This document shows, piece by piece, positions 14,277 to 16,695 of a stretch of DNA of 16,695 nucleotides. The stretch is from Competibacteraceae bacterium UBA2792 (GTDB lineage Bacteria > Pseudomonadota > Gammaproteobacteria > Competibacterales > Competibacteraceae): contig DEHU01000253.1 in assembly GCA_002352125.1 (NCBI GenBank), positions 1-16,695 on the forward strand, written 5' to 3'. A program made the position numbers and the translations under genes. The notes under the pieces are model-generated. The model was not told where the DNA came from. It did no database searches and saw only the letters and a program-made list of their open reading frames with translations. Position 1 is the first letter of the stretch. Each line of letters starts with the position of its first letter.

Positions 14277-15095
14277 TCATCGCAAGTATTTTTTGACGAC
14301 CTTCTGAAAGGTTTCTTGTTTCACTGGCTTGGTCAGATACGCATCACAGCCCGCCAAAGCACCCTTTACCCGATCAAATGGAGAAGATTTGCTAGTCAAC
14401 ATAATAACGGGCGTTTTTTTCTTGTTTTTACCCTTTTTGAGAACTTTACAAAGCTGATAGCCATCGATACCGGGCAACACAACGTCCAAGAAGATAAGGT
14501 TGTATTCGTTTTTATTAATAAAATCAATTGCCTGCTCTCCAGTCGCGGCAGCATCCACCTCAATTCCAAATAATTTGAGTTCCAGTTCAATCTGTTTTCT
14601 GACGGGACTGCTGTCGTCGACAACCAGAGCGGTAAGGGTACTGCTACCCTTGACGGCATCGGGCTCGGTTTTGGCCGGTTCGGCGATGATTTTTTTGCTT
14701 GTATCTTCTCCGATAATCCGTTCTTTAGCACTCCGCAAGTCCTTTTGAACTACTTGATCGAGCGCGTTAATGACTCGAGTGGCGACAAAAGGACGCCGTA
14801 CGTAGTGGAGTATAGAATCTGGAGGCGATTCCTTGGTCACTAAAATGGTGGGTATATTGGGCCGGTAACTCCTGTTGGACGAGCCAGCGGAAGTCGCGCT
14901 TTCTTTGTTTTGGCGCCACTCGGCCATCGCCTGGGGATCGTCAGCATCGACTATCAAAATATCCGTCGCCTCGCCAGGGACGGCGGCAACGTAGGAAGAA
15001 GCGCGATATTGGGAGAGCTTAAAAATATTCCGCAGCACATTCCGCTCGGCATCGGTGATGCCGATCATGGAAACGATATAGGTCTTTTTCTCCAT
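14277..15095 (-). CDS. Two-domain response regulator: degenerate receiver plus PilG-like receiver
   Basis: This 272-residue protein has no DNA-binding output. The C-terminal receiver (about 154-272) is complete: Asp160-Asp161, phosphoacceptor Asp204 (IFLDVVLP), Thr234 and Lys256. Its stretch PVIMLTSKSSPFDRVKGALAG is strongly reminiscent of PilG. The N-terminal 120 residues look like a second receiver fold that has lost key residues: strand DILIVDADD (45-53), PTILVTKE (82-89) and RRPFVATRVINAL (100-112), where the invariant Lys is Arg. A Lys/Glu-rich linker joins them. The ribosome-binding site GGGGAG (complement of 15101-15106) is 5 nt from the ATG. The gene is convergent with the pil-chp cluster and lower in GC. 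It may supply the PilG function that is missing at the head of the cluster (inference). Confidence 0.88.
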   Translation of the reverse strand: MEKKTYIVSMIGITDAERNVLRNIFKLSQYRASSYVAAVPGEATDILIVDADDPQAMAEWRQNKESATSAGSSNRSYRPNIPTILVTKESPPDSILHYVRRPFVATRVINALDQVVQKDLRSAKERIIGEDTSKKIIAEPAKTEPDAVKGSSTLTALVVDDSSPVRKQIELELKLFGIEVDAAATGEQAIDFINKNEYNLIFLDVVLPGIDGYQLCKVLKKGKNKKKTPVIMLTSKSSPFDRVKGALAGCDAYLTKPVKQETFQKVVKKYLR

Positions 15096-15472
15096 TTATT
15101 CTCCCCTTGCCAACCGACGACCGAATTTAGCCTCTCGACCGACCACAAAATGGTGCCGGCGCGTTTTAAATATTTCACTATAAATATCGTTAAATAAGTG
15201 TTGCATCTCGTTGGTAGAATGGTGCAGTAATAATAGATTAACTGCCACAAGCCACCTGAAACACGTTTCCAAAACTTGCTCAATCCCCGAACGACAAACG
15301 CGGCCGATCTCGAAAATTGCGGTACCTCCTTATATATAGCATCACCTGCAACGTGCGGCACCACAAAATCGATTCGCGCTCTCGGCCATACCATACCAGA
15401 AAGTATATTATCGCCCATTCCCGAACACCGGGATATGCGGCTCATCGCGATGGCGCCACAAAATTGAATCCT

Positions 15473-15500
15473 CTTCTCGTTCTCTAAACTTGACGAGAAG
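15473..15500. repeat. 8 bp inverted repeat upstream of phaC
   Basis: CTTCTCGT at 15473-15480 pairs with ACGAGAAG at 15493-15500 around a 12 nt loop. TTGACG at 15490-15495, resembling a -35 box, overlaps the right arm. No T tract follows. It lies about 75 bp before the phaC start, so it may be an operator for a regulator of PHA synthesis (inference). Confidence 0.45.
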
Positions 15501-15530
15501 ACCGCTTCGGTGAAGATCTTTGCCATCACC

Positions 15531-15536
15531 TATACT
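15531..15536 (+). promoter_or_regulatory. Candidate -10 box for phaC
   Basis: TATACT matches five of six bases of the sigma-70 -10 consensus and would place the transcript start near 15543, giving a leader of about 30 nt with GAGGTG at 15560-15565. No good -35 is found at 16-18 bp, so activation by a regulator or another promoter is possible. Confidence 0.3.
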
Positions 15537-15571
15537 TCATGTGGTCATCATCGTTCGATGAGGTGTTCCCC

Positions 15572-16695
15572 ATGACCAAAACCACCGCGCAGTCCGCTCC
15601 CGATGCGAAAGTCGCTGACCTCAATAAGCTGGCTCAGAACTTTTCCAAGATCATCGAGCAAAGCCAGCGAGTGTTGCAGGAATACCTCAAACGCCAGGAG
15701 CGCGGCGATCCGATTTCCTTGATCGATCCCGCCATCATCGGCAAGTCTTTCCAAGAATTGTTCGAGAGGCTGCTGCAAGAACCCGACAAACTGATCCAAG
15801 CTCAAGCCGAATTTTGGAAGAACTACCTCGACCTGTGGCAAACCGCATCCAAACGGATGTTGGGACACGAAATCCAACCGGTCATCGCACCGCCACCCGG
15901 CGACAAACGCTTCAAAGACGAGCAGTGGACCGAAAACGCGGTGTTCGATTTTATCAAGCAGTCTTATCTGCTGGCCGCCGGCAGCTTGCAGAGCTTAGTT
16001 CGCAACGCCGAAGGACTAGATGACAAGACTGCTCGTAAGGTGCAGTTCTACACCCGCCAGTTCGTGGATGCGATGGCCCCCACCAATTTCGTCCACACTA
16101 ATCCCACCGTGCTTAAGGCTACGCTCGATTCGGGCGGCGATAACCTGGTCAAGGGCTTACAAAACATGCTGGCAGACCTAGAGCGCGGGCGCGGCCAATT
16201 GCAAATCAAGATGACCGATCTCCAAGCGTTCAAGCCAGGCGAGAACATCGCCGTCACGCCGGGGAAGGTTATTTTTCAGAATGAGTTGATGCAGTTGCTC
16301 CAGTACGATCCCGGTACGCCGACCGTCTACCAACGGCCGTTTCTGTTCGTTTCGCCTTGGATCAACAAGTTCTACATCATGGACATGCGGCCCAAGAACT
16401 CGATGGTCAAGTGGATGGTGGACCAAGGTTTCACGGTGTTCATGACCTCTTGGATCAACCCGGACGAACGGCTGGCTCACAAGACGTTCGACGATTACAT
16501 GCTGTCTTGCGTCGAGGCAATGGACGCCATCGAGCAAGCGACCGGCGAACGGGAAATCAACGCCGCCGGTTACTGCCTGGGCGGCACGCTACTGCTCAGT
16601 ACCTTGGCCTACCTGGCCGCCAAGAGGGACCAGCGAGTGAAAAGCGCCATCTGCTTTGCTTGCATGACCGATTTCAGCGAGCCGGGTGAACTGGA
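15572..16695 (+). CDS. phaC: Class I poly(3-hydroxyalkanoate) synthase, N-terminal part (3' end outside window)
   Basis: PhaC polymerises (R)-3-hydroxyacyl-CoA into PHA storage granules. The window holds the first 374 codons of a protein expected to be near 590 residues. Class I landmarks are visible: the N-terminal variable helical region, FIKQSYLLAA and FYTRQFVDAMAPTNF before the catalytic domain, TPGKVIFQNELMQLLQYDP, PWINKFYIMDM, and the lipase-like box GYCLGG with the active-site nucleophile Cys335. The frame stays open to the last base. ATG 15572 is preferred because GAGGTG at 15560-15565 precedes it; an in-frame ATG at 15539 would add 11 residues but has no ribosome-binding site. The catalytic Asp and His lie beyond the window. 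Partner genes phaA, phaB or phaP are not in view. Confidence 0.96.
   Translation, partial: MTKTTAQSAPDAKVADLNKLAQNFSKIIEQSQRVLQEYLKRQERGDPISLIDPAIIGKSFQELFERLLQEPDKLIQAQAEFWKNYLDLWQTASKRMLGHEIQPVIAPPPGDKRFKDEQWTENAVFDFIKQSYLLAAGSLQSLVRNAEGLDDKTARKVQFYTRQFVDAMAPTNFVHTNPTVLKATLDSGGDNLVKGLQNMLADLERGRGQLQIKMTDLQAFKPGENIAVTPGKVIFQNELMQLLQYDPGTPTVYQRPFLFVSPWINKFYIMDMRPKNSMVKWMVDQGFTVFMTSWINPDERLAHKTFDDYMLSCVEAMDAIEQATGEREINAAGYCLGGTLLLSTLAYLAAKRDQRVKSAICFACMTDFSEPGEL

Larger units (their letters stand above)
15096..15571. other. 476 bp divergent intergenic region, AT-rich
   Basis: No gene is supported. The region separates the minus-strand response regulator from phaC and should carry promoters for both. 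AT-rich DNA at 15160-15200 includes TATAGT on the minus strand as a possible -10 for the regulator, without a good -35. On the plus strand TATACT at 15531-15536 could be the -10 of phaC. A hairpin lies at 15473-15500 (separate entry). TATATATA at 15332-15339 is next to an AAGGAGGTACC motif on the minus strand, but no start codon follows it at a useful distance. Confidence 0.6.

Noticed and set aside
15325..15345. Strong Shine-Dalgarno-like AAGGAGGTACC on the minus strand beside TATATATA
   Set aside because: No ATG, GTG or TTG follows at a usable distance in an open frame, so no gene is supported.
15065..15529. 154-codon minus-strand frame in the region upstream of phaC
   Set aside because: It overlaps the start of the response-regulator gene in another frame, has no ribosome-binding site before its start, and its translation shows no recognisable domain; the DNA has intergenic composition and promoter-like motifs.

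Overview
This 16.7 kb window looks like the chromosome of a gammaproteobacterium or a close relative. The evidence is an RpoC tail of proteobacterial type, a type IV pilus chemosensory (Pil-Chp) gene set, a two-cysteine-tail MsrA, and a class I polyhydroxyalkanoate synthase. The mix of PHA synthesis and Pil-Chp genes would fit a PHA-storing lineage, but I cannot name a genus from the sequence alone.

Layout. (1) 1-630 is the 3' end of rpoC, closed by a strong intrinsic terminator at 648-689. The usual rpsL-rpsG-fusA genes do not follow. (2) 751-2639 is a two-gene ABC-2 type exporter (ATPase plus permease, overlapping ATGA), followed by msrA at 2778-3425. (3) 3725-14248 is a long plus-strand chemosensory block: a PilH-like response regulator, a PilI-like CheW adaptor, two tandem paralogous periplasmic substrate-binding proteins (SBPs), a PilJ-like chemoreceptor, a ChpA/PilL-like hybrid CheA kinase, and two small overlapping CheW-like proteins. 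(4) 14277-15095 on the minus strand is a convergent two-domain response regulator whose C-terminal receiver resembles PilG. (5) After an AT-rich 476 bp intergenic region, phaC starts at 15572 and runs off the window.

The most interesting part is 4.7-7.8 kb. Two LivK/type-1-fold SBP genes sit between pilI and pilJ, with no transporter permease or ATPase beside them. The adjacent PilJ-like receptor has a short periplasmic region of about 150 residues that looks like a Tar/Tsr-type four-helix bundle. My inference is that the SBPs present a small ligand to the receptor, giving the pilus system a chemical input. The SBP pair arose by a 1382 bp tandem duplication that also copied the start of pilJ. 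The first copy therefore ends in a 25-codon remnant of pilJ whose stop codon overlaps the start of the second SBP. The two SBP genes have a mosaic identity pattern (one mismatch in 367 bp flanked by clearly diverged segments), which points to gene conversion.

Other notable points are two degenerate, histidine-free Hpt-like repeats at the N-terminus of the kinase, an in-frame 12 bp x 8 tandem repeat encoding a Glu-rich linker full of Shine-Dalgarno-like motifs, altered residues at the signalling tip of PilJ, nested inverted repeats upstream of the first SBP, and the absence of CheR/CheB-type adaptation genes from the window.
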